The translations under genes and the position numbers were made by a program. From Vombatus ursinus (Eukaryota; Chordata; Mammalia; Diprotodontia; Vombatidae), in the NCBI RefSeq assembly GCF_900497805.2, contig NW_020954551.1:2062382-2126381 (forward strand): a stretch of 64,000 nucleotides of DNA. Reading direction: 5' to 3'. The number at the start of each line of letters is the position of its first letter. Within the stretch, counting starts at the first letter, position 1. This document shows positions 24,262-36,239 of this stretch, one piece after another. The notes under the pieces are model-generated. The model made no database searches, had not been told where the DNA came from, and saw nothing but the letters and a program-made list of their open reading frames with translations.

Positions 24262-24484
24262 ACATGCAATTAAGTGGCACTGTGTATAGAACAGTGGGCT
24301 TGGTTGCTGAGTTTATATCCAGTCTCTGACACTTCATAGCTTTGTGACCCTGTCACTTAGCCCTGTTTGTCTCAGTTTCCTCATCTGTAAAATGAGTTGG
24401 AAAAGGAAATAGCAAACCACTGCAGTATCTCTGCCAAGGAGTCACAGAGTCGAACACAACTAAAATGACTTAACAACAGCAGCA
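24262..24484 (+). mobile_element. SINE with RTE-like tail
   Basis: taagtggcactgtgtatag..., ctgtaaaatgagttggaaaa, and the tail ggagtcacagagtcgaacac...aaaatgacttaacaacagc. Confidence 0.8.
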
Positions 24485-25084
24485 TATAAATCCAGATTTG
24501 GGGTCCTAGGCCATGATTTATTGTTGTTATTGTTGTTGCTGTTTTTATTTATTTATACCACTATATCTGAAAAAGGCTTGCTAGTTTCCAGAGCACTTTC
24601 ACATTTATTATCTCACTGATCCTCTGGGTGTTAGTGTTCTCTCCTTCCTCAGATTATATCGCATTTACATATTTGCACGATGTATTTACTATGTAGTAGT
24701 AGTTTGTGTCTTTGTATCTCCAGTACCCACCAAAATGTCTCACACACTAGATACTTATTTTGAATGGAAATTTTAAAAAATATAACACGATTAAGTTCTC
24801 TAACATAAAAGCCTAAAGGAAAAAAAATTCTAAAGGAAAATTCTAAAGTGAAAAAAAGGAAAAGCATCAACGGATGGTAGAGAAGAAATTTTAAAGGCTA
24901 AATTAGACTAGTTAATAAATATTAGTGAAATTTTAAAAGGATTCTAGTTCAGGTTTTAAAAAAATCCAAGATGATATAAAAGAGCAATTAAAAAACTGCA
25001 AAATTATATCCAAGGCCTAAATACATCAATGGATTAGCAGGTTAACAGAATAAATTAAATTGAGAAAAGATCAAAAAACAATAA
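24485..25084. other. AT-rich intronic sequence, nothing recognised
   Basis: Short A-rich tandem motifs (ttctaaaggaaaa, near 24815-24850) and no exon. Confidence 0.4.
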
Positions 25085-25275
25085 AAATGAAATTGAAGGA
25101 GGTGGAGCCAACACAGCAGAGTAACAGAAAGAAGAATAGCAAAGTTTCCCAAAAAAACTACTCCTAGGAGATCTAGAAAACTCACCAGACTGAATCCTGA
25201 TGGGGAAATCCGAGATAAAGTCTGAATGAATCATTTTTCCAGCCCAGGCAGGCACAGGGAGACAAACATCCTCAT
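25085..25275 (+). mobile_element. L1/HAL1 5'UTR fragment
   Basis: ggaggtggagccaacacagc...actcctaggagatctagaaa resembles the first bases of L1-type 5'UTRs (compare 25447 and 45470). It stops after about 190 bp. Confidence 0.5.
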
Positions 25276-25446
25276 TTCTCACCTGGCTGTGCTACTTTGG
25301 AATTTCTCTGACTACTCTACCATACTTATCAATCATCCTACAGGATCTATTAGCCTTAGTACTCATACCTCCTCACTACCTTCTTCCCTTCTTATTGAAG
25401 GCTGGAGCCACCAACTCCACAAGTACCATTTAAAGAGGGAGCTCAG

Positions 25447-27792
25447 GTTGGAGGGGCCAGAGCCAAGATGGAAGAGTAAAAGGAGTGACTTGCTTGAGTT
25501 CTCCCCCAAACCCCTCCAAATACCCGTAAAAAATGGCTCTAAACAAATTCTAGAGCAGCAGAACCCACAAAAAGGACAGAGTGAAACAAATTTCCAGCCC
25601 AAGACAACCTGGATGGTTGATTAGAAAGGTCTATGGCACTGGACTCAGAGAGAAACACAGTTCAGTGTGGGCACGCAGGCAAAAACCAGGCCCCAGCAAA
25701 CCTAGAGCAGGCCTTGGGACTGAATCATTGGCAGCTGCGGCAGTTTCCAGACTTATCAACCCACAAACACCAAAGACAACTTAGAAGGTCAATAGGAAAA
25801 GTCTGTGACTGCGGTGAAAGAGTAGCTCAGTCCCAGCCCCGGCAGCAGCCCCAGGGCAATGGCTGCTTCCAGAGCTCTCAGCCCACAGAATGAGGGGGAA
25901 TCAAGTGGCTGATCAGAGGGGGATTGCAGGGATCTCTTTGCTGGGGCTGAGGCAGGATTCTCTTGGCTTTGCCCATGCTTGGATCTGGGTCACAGTTATG
26001 GGTGGCAACCCTGAGGCAAGGAGGAGTGCTAGCGTGGTAGAGCTTGAAGTGGTGGTGGAGAGGGAATCCTCCTCACAGTTCCAAGGCAGAAAAGAGTGCC
26101 TGTTGTCACTCACAGACAAGAGCACAGGCCAGGAAAGGAGTAAACACCTCGCCCTTGATCATACCACCTCGGAAGAAGTGAAAACTTAAAGGACCCTAGA
26201 CTCTGAAAACAGCTGCACAAAACCCCCGAAGCTTGGGACAGTACATTCTCCACACTGGAAGCAGACACCTACCTTAACAAAGAGTTTAAAACTCAAGTAA
26301 TTGGCTGGGATCATGAGCAAACTTTGCCAAAAAAAAAAAAAAAGTCAGACCATAGAATCTTTCTTTGGTGACAAAGAAGATCAAAACATATAACCAGAAG
26401 AAGACAACAAAGTCAAAACTCCTACATCTAAAGCCTCCAAGAAAAATATGAATCAGTTCTAGGCCATGAAAGAGCTCAAAAAGGATTTTGAGAAGCAAGT
26501 AACAGAAGCAGAAGAAAAACTGGGAAGAGATGAGAGTGATGTAAGAACATCATGAGAAACTAGTCAACAGCTTGCTAAAGGAGACCCAAAAAAATACTGA
26601 AGAAAATAACACCTTAATAAATAGCCTAACCCAAATGGCAAAAGAGGTCCAAAAAACCAACGAGGAGAAGAATGCCTTAAAAAGAAGAATTGGCCAAATG
26701 GAAAAGGAAGTCCAAAAACTCACTGAAGAAAATACTTCCTTAAAAATTAGAATGGAGCAATTTTCTGAGAAATCCAGACACTGTAAAACAAAACCAAAAG
26801 AATGAAAAAATAGAAGACAACGTAAAATATCTTACTGGAAAAACAACTGACCTGTAAAATATATCTAGGAGAGATAATTTTAAAATTATTGGACTATGTG
26901 AAAGCCATGATCAAAAAAATAGCCTAGACATCATCTTTCAAGAAATTATCAAGGAAAACTGCCCCAATATTCTAGAACCAGAGGGTAAAATAGAAATGGA
27001 AAGAATCCATCAATCACCTCCTGAAAGAGATCCCCAAAGAAAAAACTTCTAGGAATATTGTAGCCAAATTCCAGAGTTCCCAGGTCAAGGAGAAAATATT
27101 GCAAGCAGCCAGAAACAATTCAAGTATTGTGGAAACACAATCAGAATAACACAAGATTTAGCAGCTTCTACATTAAGTGAATGCAGGGTTTGGAATATGA
27201 TATTGCAGAGGGCAAAGGAGATAGGATTATAGCCAAGAATCACCTACCCAGCAAAACTGAGTATGATCCTTCAGGGAAAAAAAATCCTTCAGAGATGGAT
27301 AGAAAATCTGACTTTCAAATATAAGACTCAAGAGAAACATGAAGAGGTAAACAGGAAAAAGAAATCATAAGAGACTTATTAAGGTTGAACTGTTTACATT
27401 CTTACGTGGAAAGATGATATTTGTAACTCATGAGACCTTTGTCAGTATTAGGGTAGTTGGAGGGAAAAATATTATATGTATAGATAGAATGATAGATAGA
27501 GGGCACAGGGTGAGTTGAAGATGAATGGGTGATATCTGGAGAATAAAATTAAGGGGTGAGAGGATTATACTGGGAGGACAAAGGGAGAGTTAGAATGGGG
27601 TAAATTATCTCACATAAAACAGACAAGAAAAGGCTTTTACAGTGGAGGGGAAGTGGGGGAAGGTGAGAAGGAATGACTGAATCTTATTCTCATCAGATTT
27701 GGCTTAAGGAAGGAATAACATGCACACTCATTTGAGTATGTTGGACTGGATTACATAAAGCCAACCACATCACCTAAAAAAATAAATAAATA
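25447..27792 (+). mobile_element. HAL1-like element, apparently complete, with 15-bp target-site duplication
   Basis: It opens gttggaggggccagagccaa, has a 5'UTR of about 0.85 kb, an ORF1 region (about 26310-27300), a 0.5-kb 3' part and an AAATAAATAAAT-type tail. The flanking 15-mer aaagagggagctcag is repeated at 25432-25446 and 27793-27807. There is no ORF2. Length is 2,346 bp. Its 3' end differs from that of the minus-strand HAL1, so it is a different subfamily. It lies antisense to DPY19L1. Confidence 0.85.
26310..27300 (+). pseudogene. HAL1 ORF1, decayed
   Basis: Readable pieces include the coiled coil (NTEENNTLINSLTQMAKEVQ and MEKEVQKLTEENTSLKIRMEQ, 26572-26805) and downstream blocks equivalent to LEPEGKI-MERIHQSPPERD and YCGNTIRITQDLAASTL. 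Several stops and shifts break the frame, more than in the copy at 19704-20776. Confidence 0.8.
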
Positions 27793-28159
27793 AAAGAGGG
27801 AGCTCAGACATTTCCCACCTGGTTACATTACTTTGAGACTTTAGTGTGTTGTCTTCCCTCCTTAGACTGTAAGCTCCAGTCCCTGAACTGTCTTTCTTTT
27901 TTTGTATTTCTATCCCTGGCACATAGCGAAGTGCTTGACATAGAGTAAATGTTTAATAAATGTTTATTTACCATTGACTGTTTATTGAGACACAAGGGTC
28001 TATGGACACTAAAGAAGAGGTCTGGACAGAAGCATGATACGCGAAGCATTTTAGTGCATGAAGATGCTGTGCACCCCTCCATACAAGAGCACCTCAACAG
28101 GAATAGGTGCCAACTGGCAGCTTTGTCACCCTCTACTCCATTCAGTCACAGGTCCAGGG

Positions 28160-30545
28160 TGGACTGAGAAGGGGATCTGCACCCAGGGTAGAATTGCAGG
28201 ATAAGGGGTAAGCACAGGGCCCTATGCTATATAGAGGAGAGAGGAGTCAGTTAAGAAGCTAACAGAAACTATGTGACTCAGATCCGAGGAGCAAGGTGGG
28301 GTTTCAATTCCACCTTCTGGACCAGGCTGAAGCCTACAGAGGTATAATCAGGGCAGGAATCCTAGGCCAAATGGCAGCCTGCAGTAATGTCACTCTGAAC
28401 TAGCAGAGCTTCCCAACTGGCTTGACAGTGGCTGGGTCCAGTGTCTGGATGTGTATCTCAGACCCCAACTCAACTTAGGAACTAAGCTGTCCCTGAGATC
28501 CCAGAATAATACAACCCTCAGTACTTCCAAGGAAGCAGAAACAGGACCCACCCAGACTTGTCCTCCTGAAGTGCACAGAGCCAGGCACTAACTTCAAGTC
28601 TAAAGTAAGGAAATAGGCTGGAAAATAAACTAACAAAAAAGGTATCTCATCATAAAAAGTTTTTATGAGTAGTTAATTTATTATTAATTAAATTAATTAA
28701 TTTCTCTACTTCTAGGTTTGTGGCTTGATTGCCCCTCTCATCATCTTTTATGACTCCAAAACCTATTACAAGCAAAGCCTCAGAGAAAAACACAGCATGA
28801 ACACAAATTCGACTAGAATTCCAAAAGAGATGAAGTGAGAGTTTTTAAAAGGTAAAAATCATTTCATAAATGAGAATGCTAAAGGAAAATGGAAAAGAAA
28901 AGAGAGTTATGAAAGAAAGAATTAGAAAGGGAGTTAACAGCGTGGCAGAAGAGGTACAAAACCTTGCCCAAGCAACAAACTCCCTAAAAATAAGAATGCA
29001 CCAAGTAGAAGACTATGGGATGAGAAATATTAAAACAAAGTCAAAAGACTAAAAATAGAAGAAAATGTAAGGAATCTCACAGCAAAAACTGACCTGGAAA
29101 ACAGATAGAGAAGAAAAGATTTAGGAACCATTGTACTACCTGAACACCACGACCATAAAAAGAGCCCACATATCATATTTCAAGATATCTGAAAAGAAAA
29201 CCATCCAGATATCTCAAAACCAGAAGGCAAAGTGAAAACAAAAAGAATCCACTGGTCACCTCCAAACAGAAATCTCAAAATGAAAATTCACAAGAATACG
29301 ACAGCCAAAATCCAGAGCTTCCAGGTCATAGAAAAAATACCACACGCAGCCAGAGAGAAAGAACTCAAGTACCAAAGAAACACTGTCAGGATCACACACA
29401 ATTAAGTAGTTACCACTATAAAGGAGCAGAGAGCCTGGAATACAGTATTGTAGAAGGCAAAGGACATAGGCTTACAGTCAAGAATAACTTACCCAGCAAC
29501 AGAGAATAATCTGACGGGGGAAAAAAATCAACTTTTGATGACACAGAAGACTTCCCAAACATTTCTGATTACAAGACCAGAGCTGCAGAGAAACTTTGAA
29601 TTTCAAACACAAAATAAGAGAAACATCAAAAGGAAAACAAATGAATAATCATGAGGGAGTAAGCAAGGAAAAATAGCTTACATTCTAATATGAGGAGATG
29701 ATCTATGTGTCCCCTCTGAACTCGAGCATCATCAAGGGTCATAGAGGAAGTCTAATTAGACAAGGCCTGTTACATCTTGATGGTCTTAAGAGAAAAATGA
29801 AAAGAGGGGAAGAGAAATGTTCTGGGGGAAGGGGATGATTAGGAAGTATTACCTCATGTAATAAAGGTGCACAAATAGACATCTATTCAAACAAAGGAGT
29901 GGGTGGGGAAGCAGCTGACAATTCAACCTCACTCTCATCTGAACTTGTCAAAAGAAGGGAGAATACATTACACGGCTGGATGAAGAAATACATTTCATTC
30001 AACAAGTTAACAGGTGGGAAAGGGAAGGAGGAGGAATTAGAAGAATAGATGAAGGGAGGGGTCAGTCCTAAGCAAAACAAGCTCTAAGAATGCACGAAAA
30101 TATAGGTCTTTAGTGAGCAGGGCAAAAAACTGGGGAATGGCAGAACAAGTTATGTTATATAAAGGTAATGGAACACTTTGGGGCTATAAGAAATGCTGAA
30201 GAGAAGGACTTATGAGCAACTGGGGAAGACTTGTACCAACAGGACAATGACAACAACACGGTAAAGCCAAACAACTTTGAAACACTTAGGAACTCTGATC
30301 ATTGCAGCAACCAATCACAACTCTAGAGCACTACTGATGAAAATGCTACTCACTTCCCGATAGAGGGGTGAAGGGCTCAGAGTTACAGAAATGAGACTTT
30401 TTTTTAAATATGGCCAATGCAGAAGTTTATTTTGCTTGAATATACCTATCTGTAACTGCGGTTTTGTTTTTCTTTTGTTCTCAATTGGGAAGAGGTAGGA
30501 GGAGAGAGGAGGCAGATTTTTGTTGACATGAAAAAATAAAATATA
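28160..30545 (+). mobile_element. Third, older HAL1-like element
   Basis: A 5' region with decayed sequence is followed by an ORF1 relic (coiled coil MRMLKENGKEKRVMKER at 28870 onward; EGKVKTKRIHWSPP-like text near 29230). A spacer with acctcactctcatctgaact, as in other HAL1/L1 copies, leads straight into an L1-type 3'UTR (aactggggaatggcagaaca, from 30130) and an A-rich end at about 30540. No ORF2 is found between. The edges are approximate. Confidence 0.6.
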
Positions 30546-31470
30546 ATTTTTAGAAAGTGAAACTAGAGAACAAGACTAGGTTGTAAGAGAGCTAAAAAAT
30601 CAATTAATAAGTATGCAGGACAAAAATAAGAACTCTGGAAGGCAAACCAAGAAGTATAAATGTCCCAGAAGAAACCAGAAAAGCAAAAAGCTCAAGATTA
30701 TATCTGAGGACATAATTAGAAAAGAACACAATTCCAGCATCAGGTAAAGCACTCCTAATCAGGGAGAATACACAGGATATCAGCATGATGTACAATAGCA
30801 ACTGATCAAAGAGGCACACAATTTTAAAACTACAGAATTACAAAGACACTTTACCCAAGTGCTAAGAAAGAAAAAAAAAATTGTGTTTATAACAACTTCT
30901 ATAAGAATAACTACTAATGAACACAGAAAAAAATGAAAGCTGAACAAAAATTTATAAAAGACTTTTAAAAAAGAATATTGGTCCCCAAATCATATACCTG
31001 CAAACATGACCATACTATTTGAAAACAAGAAAATTTTCTTCAAAAACAAACAAAACCTAGAAATTTTTATCAAGAAAAAGCTGTAAATAAGTGGTAGTTA
31101 CAAGCAGCAAAATAAAAAACTCAAACTAACTGAATGACAAATTCTTAAGAAAAATAATAAGCACTTTGCCTGTTAATAACAGTGGTTACAATTTTTGTAT
31201 AATATGCAAACAAACATGCAAATATATAATATATGAAATTATGAAGTATCCTAACTAATAATAATAATCCTAACCATAATAAAAGCAATCAAATTAGAGT
31301 TTGAGTAAGAATGTGTATTATGAAAAACATAACACTGTAAAGAAAACTCAAACACACCCAAAATTTACCATAAAAAGAGTTTTGACACAGATGAAAAAGT
31401 AGCATAAAAAAAATGGAGGAAAAGGTAAAGGAGTTGACAGTCCTAAAGAAAAATTACAATATCGTGGAAT
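30546..31470 (+). mobile_element. Decayed L1-type sequence (ORF1-like)
   Basis: A-rich, with text resembling the 3' part of L1 ORF1 (aattacaaagacactttacc...). Strongly degraded; the assignment is tentative. Confidence 0.35.
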
Positions 31471-31559
31471 ATAAGGGGGTAATAAGATGAAACCTCAGTC
31501 ACCTTCTACTAGATGAAACTATGCCCATCTACAACACATCCAAAAAGTAATCAACACGC

Positions 31560-31775
31560 TTTTGCCTGAAGGCTGGTTTGGTTGTAAAAGAGAATTCACA
31601 ACCTCCTGAGATAATCCTTTCCACTCTGGATAACCCTAATTGTTTGGAAGTTTTGCCTTATATCAATCATAAGTCTGCCTCTACCAACTTTTACCCATTG
31701 CTCCTAGTTCCTCCTCCTTGAAACAAACAAATCTAATCTGTCATCCACATGACACTTGAGAAAGCTGAAAATTAC
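31560..31775 (-). mobile_element. CR1/L3-like 3' end
   Basis: cactctggataaccctaattgtttggaagttttgcctta...cctctaccaacttttacccattgctcctagtt is the reverse complement of the CR1/L3 3' end also seen at 6900-7205. Confidence 0.7.
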
Positions 31776-31799
31776 TAGTTCAAAATGTCATTATTAGTA

Positions 31800-32150
31800 A
31801 AGAAAAAGAGAGCATACCAAGAAAATCTAATTGTCTGAGCAAAAAATTAATAGAGCCAATAAATGAGATCAATCAACAAGACTGCAGGATATGAAAGTAA
31901 CCCATAAAAACCATTTGTATTCTTATTTTCTAGAAATAAAAATCAAGAAGACATCATAAAAGACCCTATTTACAAAAACCAAAAATATTATTTTGGAATT
32001 AACCTAACTAGAAATACACATGAATGACCTGATTAAGACCACATAAAATAATAATGACTAAATAAATGTCATTTAAGCACATTTTTTAAACACACAGAAG
32101 ACAAGAGACTCCACAGGAATCCCAATAAGTAATGCAGCTCTAAAAGTTGC
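31800..32150 (+). mobile_element. L1 ORF2 fragment, decayed
   Basis: Contains gactgcaggatatgaaag and related text, the equivalent of the ORF2 segment AGYEINPHK at about 50015. Confidence 0.5.
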
Positions 32151-32419
32151 ATTTTAGACTTTGGGTCAAAATGGTTGCCTGAAAGGAGACATACTGCCAA
32201 CTCTCATATACCTACTACAGCAAAAACCTTGAAGTTCACAACATACCAGCCAATAACCAAAAAATCCAGTGAGAAATTAGTTATTTCTTCTATCCCTGAA
32301 CCACACAAGAAAGCCAGCCAGACAAGATGGTGAGAAAAGACAGGAAGTTGCCTGAGCTCTCCCCAATTCCCTTCGAAACAACTTTAAATCACACCTCAAA
32401 ATTTCTGGAGCAACAGAAG

Positions 32420-32687
32420 TGTTGAGCTTTAGGGGTGGTGGGACCCCAAAATGATGACACCCGGGTCCTGCCTGTGAATTCAATCCTAGTCTTCTTTCAG
32501 CCAAAGATAAGGTTTATTAAAGATCCGCCATATTGGCCAGACTCTTAAGGAATCTGAACATTTGTGACACTAAGCAAGCTAGACAGAATCTGAGTTCTTG
32601 ACCAGATTTTAAGAATCTGAGCACCTTAATGAAGACGAGATGGATTTTATATACAGAAAAACTGTGGGAGGGATCTAAGAGTTGCCA
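32420..32687 (-). mobile_element. Short LTR of an endogenous retrovirus-like element (fossil)
   Basis: Read on the minus strand, a 268-bp insert starts TGGCAACTCTTAG, has a TATA-like tgtatataaaa, an AATAAA (tctttaataaacctta) and ends GCTCAACA. It stands alone inside an L1 5'UTR, with no internal retroviral sequence next to it, so it is best read as a solo LTR. The family was not assigned. It is younger than the host L1 copy. Confidence 0.55.
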
Positions 32688-33596
32688 AATAGTCTGGGTG
32701 AAACAATTTTCCAGCCCAAAATAACATAGAAAGACTGTCTCACCTTGGTTGTGTAAAAGGGGAGACCAGCCTAGTACTGGCAGTATCTCGGCAAGCCAGC
32801 AGGAGTGCCAACCTCCCCTCCCCAGCACAAATCAGCAACTGAGGCCCCATGGCCCAAGCTCAGCAGGCCAGTTGCAGAGTAAGCCAGCTATAAGGCCTCC
32901 AGCCCCAACACAGCAGGCTTGTGGTCAGAACTGACAGGCCCAAGGGGCCCAGAAGGTGAACCACCAGCCCCAGAGGCCTCAGTGCAGCAGTCTAGACTAG
33001 GCCAGGTGACTCTAGACTAGGCCAGGTGACCCCAGCACAGCAGGTGAGACACCAGCCCCAAAGCCAGAAGACCCAGCCCAGCAACTTAGCGACCAGGCCC
33101 CAGGTCCCCAATGCGAGAAGCTTGGGACAGTGCTCCCTGTATTCCAGGAGCAGAACTCAACTTTAAAAGTCACTATATAGGCTAGAAAAAGCAAAAAACA
33201 AACAAAAAAGCCCTGACCATAGAAAGTTCACGAAGCAACAGGGAAGATCAAAACAAAACTCAGAAGAGGCCAACTGCAAAACACCTAATGGGAAGCCTCA
33301 AAGAGAAATATGAATTGGTCTCCCAGCCCAAAAGGTCCTTCTGGAAGAGCTCAAAAAAGATTTTAAAAATCAAATAAGAAAAGTAGAAGAAAAATTGGGA
33401 AAAGAAATAGAATGATGCAAGAGAATCATGAAAAAAAAGACTCAACAGCTTGGTAAAGAAAGCACAAAAGAAAAAAAAATAGAAAAAGATGTACCCCCAA
33501 AAAAAAAAAACTCCTTAAAAAAAATAGAGTTGGCCAAATGGAAAAGGAGGTACAAAAACTAACTGAAGTAAATAATTCCTTAAAAATTAGAATTAG

Positions 33597-33750
33597 GAGG
33601 GGCAGCTAGGTGGTGTGGTGGATAGAGCACTGGTTCTGGAGTCAAGAGGACCTGGGTTCAAACCCAGCTTCAGACATATAACACTCACTTGGGCAAGTCA
33701 CTTGACCCCAATTGCCTCACCTAAATAAAAAAGATTTTTTCTAAAATAAA
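33597..33750 (+). mobile_element. WSINE1-like SINE
   Basis: ggggcagctaggtggtgtgg...tcacttgaccccaattgcct plus an A-rich end, inserted in L1 ORF1. After it aaaatagaattgg resumes, echoing ttaaaaattagaattagg before it. Confidence 0.88.
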
Positions 33751-33919
33751 AAAAAATAGAATTGGTCAAGTAGAAGCTAATGACTCTTTGAGACATCAAG
33801 AATCAATCAAACAAAACCAAAATAATGAAAAAATAGAAGAAAATGTAAAATATTTCATTGGAAAACACTGATCTGGAAAATAGATTCAGAAGAGACAATT
33901 TAAGAAGTACTGGACTATC

Positions 33920-34073
33920 AGGGCAGCTAGGTGGCGCAGGGGATAGAGCACCGGCCCTGAAGTCAGGAGGACCTGAGTTCAAGTCTAGCCTCAGACCAAA
34001 CCCTTGACACTTACTAGATGTGTGATCCTGGGCAAGTCACTTAACCCCAACTTCCTTAAAAAAAAAAAAGAAT
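33920..34073 (+). mobile_element. WSINE1-like SINE at an L1 deletion junction
   Basis: agggcagctaggtggcgcag...ttaaccccaacttcc and poly-A. The left flank is L1 ORF1, the right flank is L1 ORF2, and the flanks share no target-site duplication. Confidence 0.88.
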
Positions 34074-36032
34074 AATTAAAACTCTAGCAAAGTTGCAGGA
34101 TATAAAATAAACCCACATAAATCATTAGCATTTCTACATATTACCGACAAAGAACCCAGCAGCAAGAGGTAGAAAGAAATTCCATTAAAAGTAACCAGAT
34201 AATACAAAATATTTGGGAGTCCATCTGCCAAGACAAACCCAGGAATTATATGAACACAATCACAAAACACTTTTTTCACACAAATAAAGCCAGATCTAAA
34301 CAACTGGAAAAACATCAGCTGCTCATGTATAAGCCAAGCCAATATAATAAAAATGACAATTCTATCAAAATAATTTGCTTATTCAGTGCCATACCAATCA
34401 AACTACCAAAAAACCATTTTACAGAGCTAGGAAAAAAATAACAAAATTCATCTGAAGAACAAAAGGTCAAGAATATCAAGGGAATTAATGAAAAAAAAAT
34501 GTAAAAAAAGGTAGTAAAGGCATACCAGATCTCAACCTATATTATAAAGCAGCAATTATCAAAACTATCTGGTATTGGCTAAGAAACAGAGATTAGTGGG
34601 ACAGATTAAGTATACAAGACATAGTAGTAATTAACCATAGTAACCTAGTATTTAATCAGCTTCTGGGATAAGAACTTACTATCTGACAAAAATTGCTTGG
34701 AAAACTGGAAAACAGTATGGCAGAAACTAGGTATAGACCAACATCTTACACCATATACCAAGATAAAGTCAAAATGAGTACGTGATTTAAATATAAAGGG
34801 TGATACCATAAGCATATTAGGAGAGGAAGGAATAGTTTATCTGTCAGATCTACAAAGAAGAATTTTTGACAAAACAACACATAGGTAACACTGCAAGATG
34901 TAAAATGGACTTTTGATTATATTAAATTCAAAAGGTTTTGCACAAATGAAACCAATGCAACCAAGATTAGAAGGGAAACTGAAAACTGGGCAATGATTTT
35001 TATGGTGCCTCTGATAATGGCCTCATTTCTCAAATATGTAGAGAACTGAATCAAATTTATAAGACTACAAGTCATTCCCCAACTGATAAACAGTCAAAGG
35101 ATATGAACAGGCAGCTTTCAGAAAAAGAAATCAAAGTCTTCTATAGTCATATGAAAAAAAAATGCTCTAAAGCACTACTAATTGGAGAAATGCAAATTAA
35201 AACAACTGTGAGGTACCACCTCACACCTGTCAAATTGGCTAATATGACAGAAAAAGAAAATGATAAATGTTGTAAACGATATGGAAAAATTAGAGGACAC
35301 TAATGCCCTGTTGGTGGAGTTGTGAACTGATCCAACCATTCTAGAGAACAACTTGGAACTAAGGCCAAAGGGCAATCAAATTGGGTGTACCCTTTGATCC
35401 AGCAATGTCACTACTAGGTCTATATCCCAAAGAGATCCTAAATAAGGGGGAAAGGCCTACATTTACAAAAATATTTATAGCAGCTCTTTTTGTGGTAGCA
35501 AAGAATGGAAATTGAAGGGATGTCCATCAATTGGGGAAGGCTGAACAAGTTGCGGTATAGACTGTAATGGAATACTACTGTGCGATTACGAATAATGAGC
35601 TGATTTCAGAAAAACCATGGAAAGACTTAAGTGAACTTAAAAGAACATTGTACATAGTAACAGCACCACTCTGTGATCATCAACTCTGAATGACTTAGCT
35701 CTTCTCATCAATACAGTGATCTAAAACAATTCCAAAGGATTCATGATGGAAAATGCTATCCACATCCAGAGAAAGAGCTGATGGAATCTGAATGCACATT
35801 TAAGCAAACTATTTTCACTATCTTTATTTTTTTGTGTTTTTTTTTCCTTTTGGTCTATTTCTTCTTTCCCAACATCACTAATATGGAAATATGTTTTACA
35901 TGACTGTACATATATAACCTATATCAAATTGTTTACCATTTTAGGGAGGGAAAAGAAAGGAGGAAGGGAGAAAATCTGGAACTCAAAAAAATTTTTAAAT
36001 GAATGTTGAAATTATAATTGTTAAAACATGTA

Positions 36033-36182
36033 GGGGGCAGCTAGGTTGGGCAGTGGATACAGCACCAGCCCTGAAGTCAGGATGACCTGAGTTCAAATCC
36101 AGCCTCAGACCAAACACTTGACACTAACTAGCTGTGTGACCCTGGGCAAGTCACTTAACCCCAATTGCCTTTAAAAAAGAAC
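36033..36182 (+). mobile_element. WSINE1-like SINE in an L1 3' end
   Basis: gggggcagctaggttgggca...ttaaccccaattgcc. A short catgta motif on both sides may be the target duplication. Confidence 0.85.
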
Positions 36183-36239
36183 CATGTAACTGGAAAAAAT
36201 AAAATACTATTCAAATAAGAAGAAAAAAAAGTCAGTCAA

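Larger units (their letters stand above)
25280..27985 (+). repeat. L2 fragment split by a HAL1 (25280-25446 and 27793-27985)
   Basis: The left piece ends ...aaagagggagctcag. The right piece resumes acatttcccacctggttacattac...agactgtaagctcc...ggcacatagcgaagtgc...gtttaataaatgttta, the L2 3' end. Confidence 0.7.
32315..36030 (+). mobile_element. Composite L1: 5'UTR, ORF1 part, then ORF2 end and 3'UTR
   Basis: The 5'UTR starts gccagacaagatggtgagaa (32320) and is split by an LTR fossil (32420-32687). The ORF1 relic runs from about 33290 with two SINEs. At the second SINE (33920-34073) the sequence jumps from the middle of ORF1 to the last third of ORF2 (gcaaagttgcaggatataaa...). The 3'UTR ends at about 36030. 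Compared with the copy at 45465-52115, about 3.1 kb is missing at the junction. A 20-bp unit (tctagactaggccaggtgac) is doubled at 32991-33030. Confidence 0.8.
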
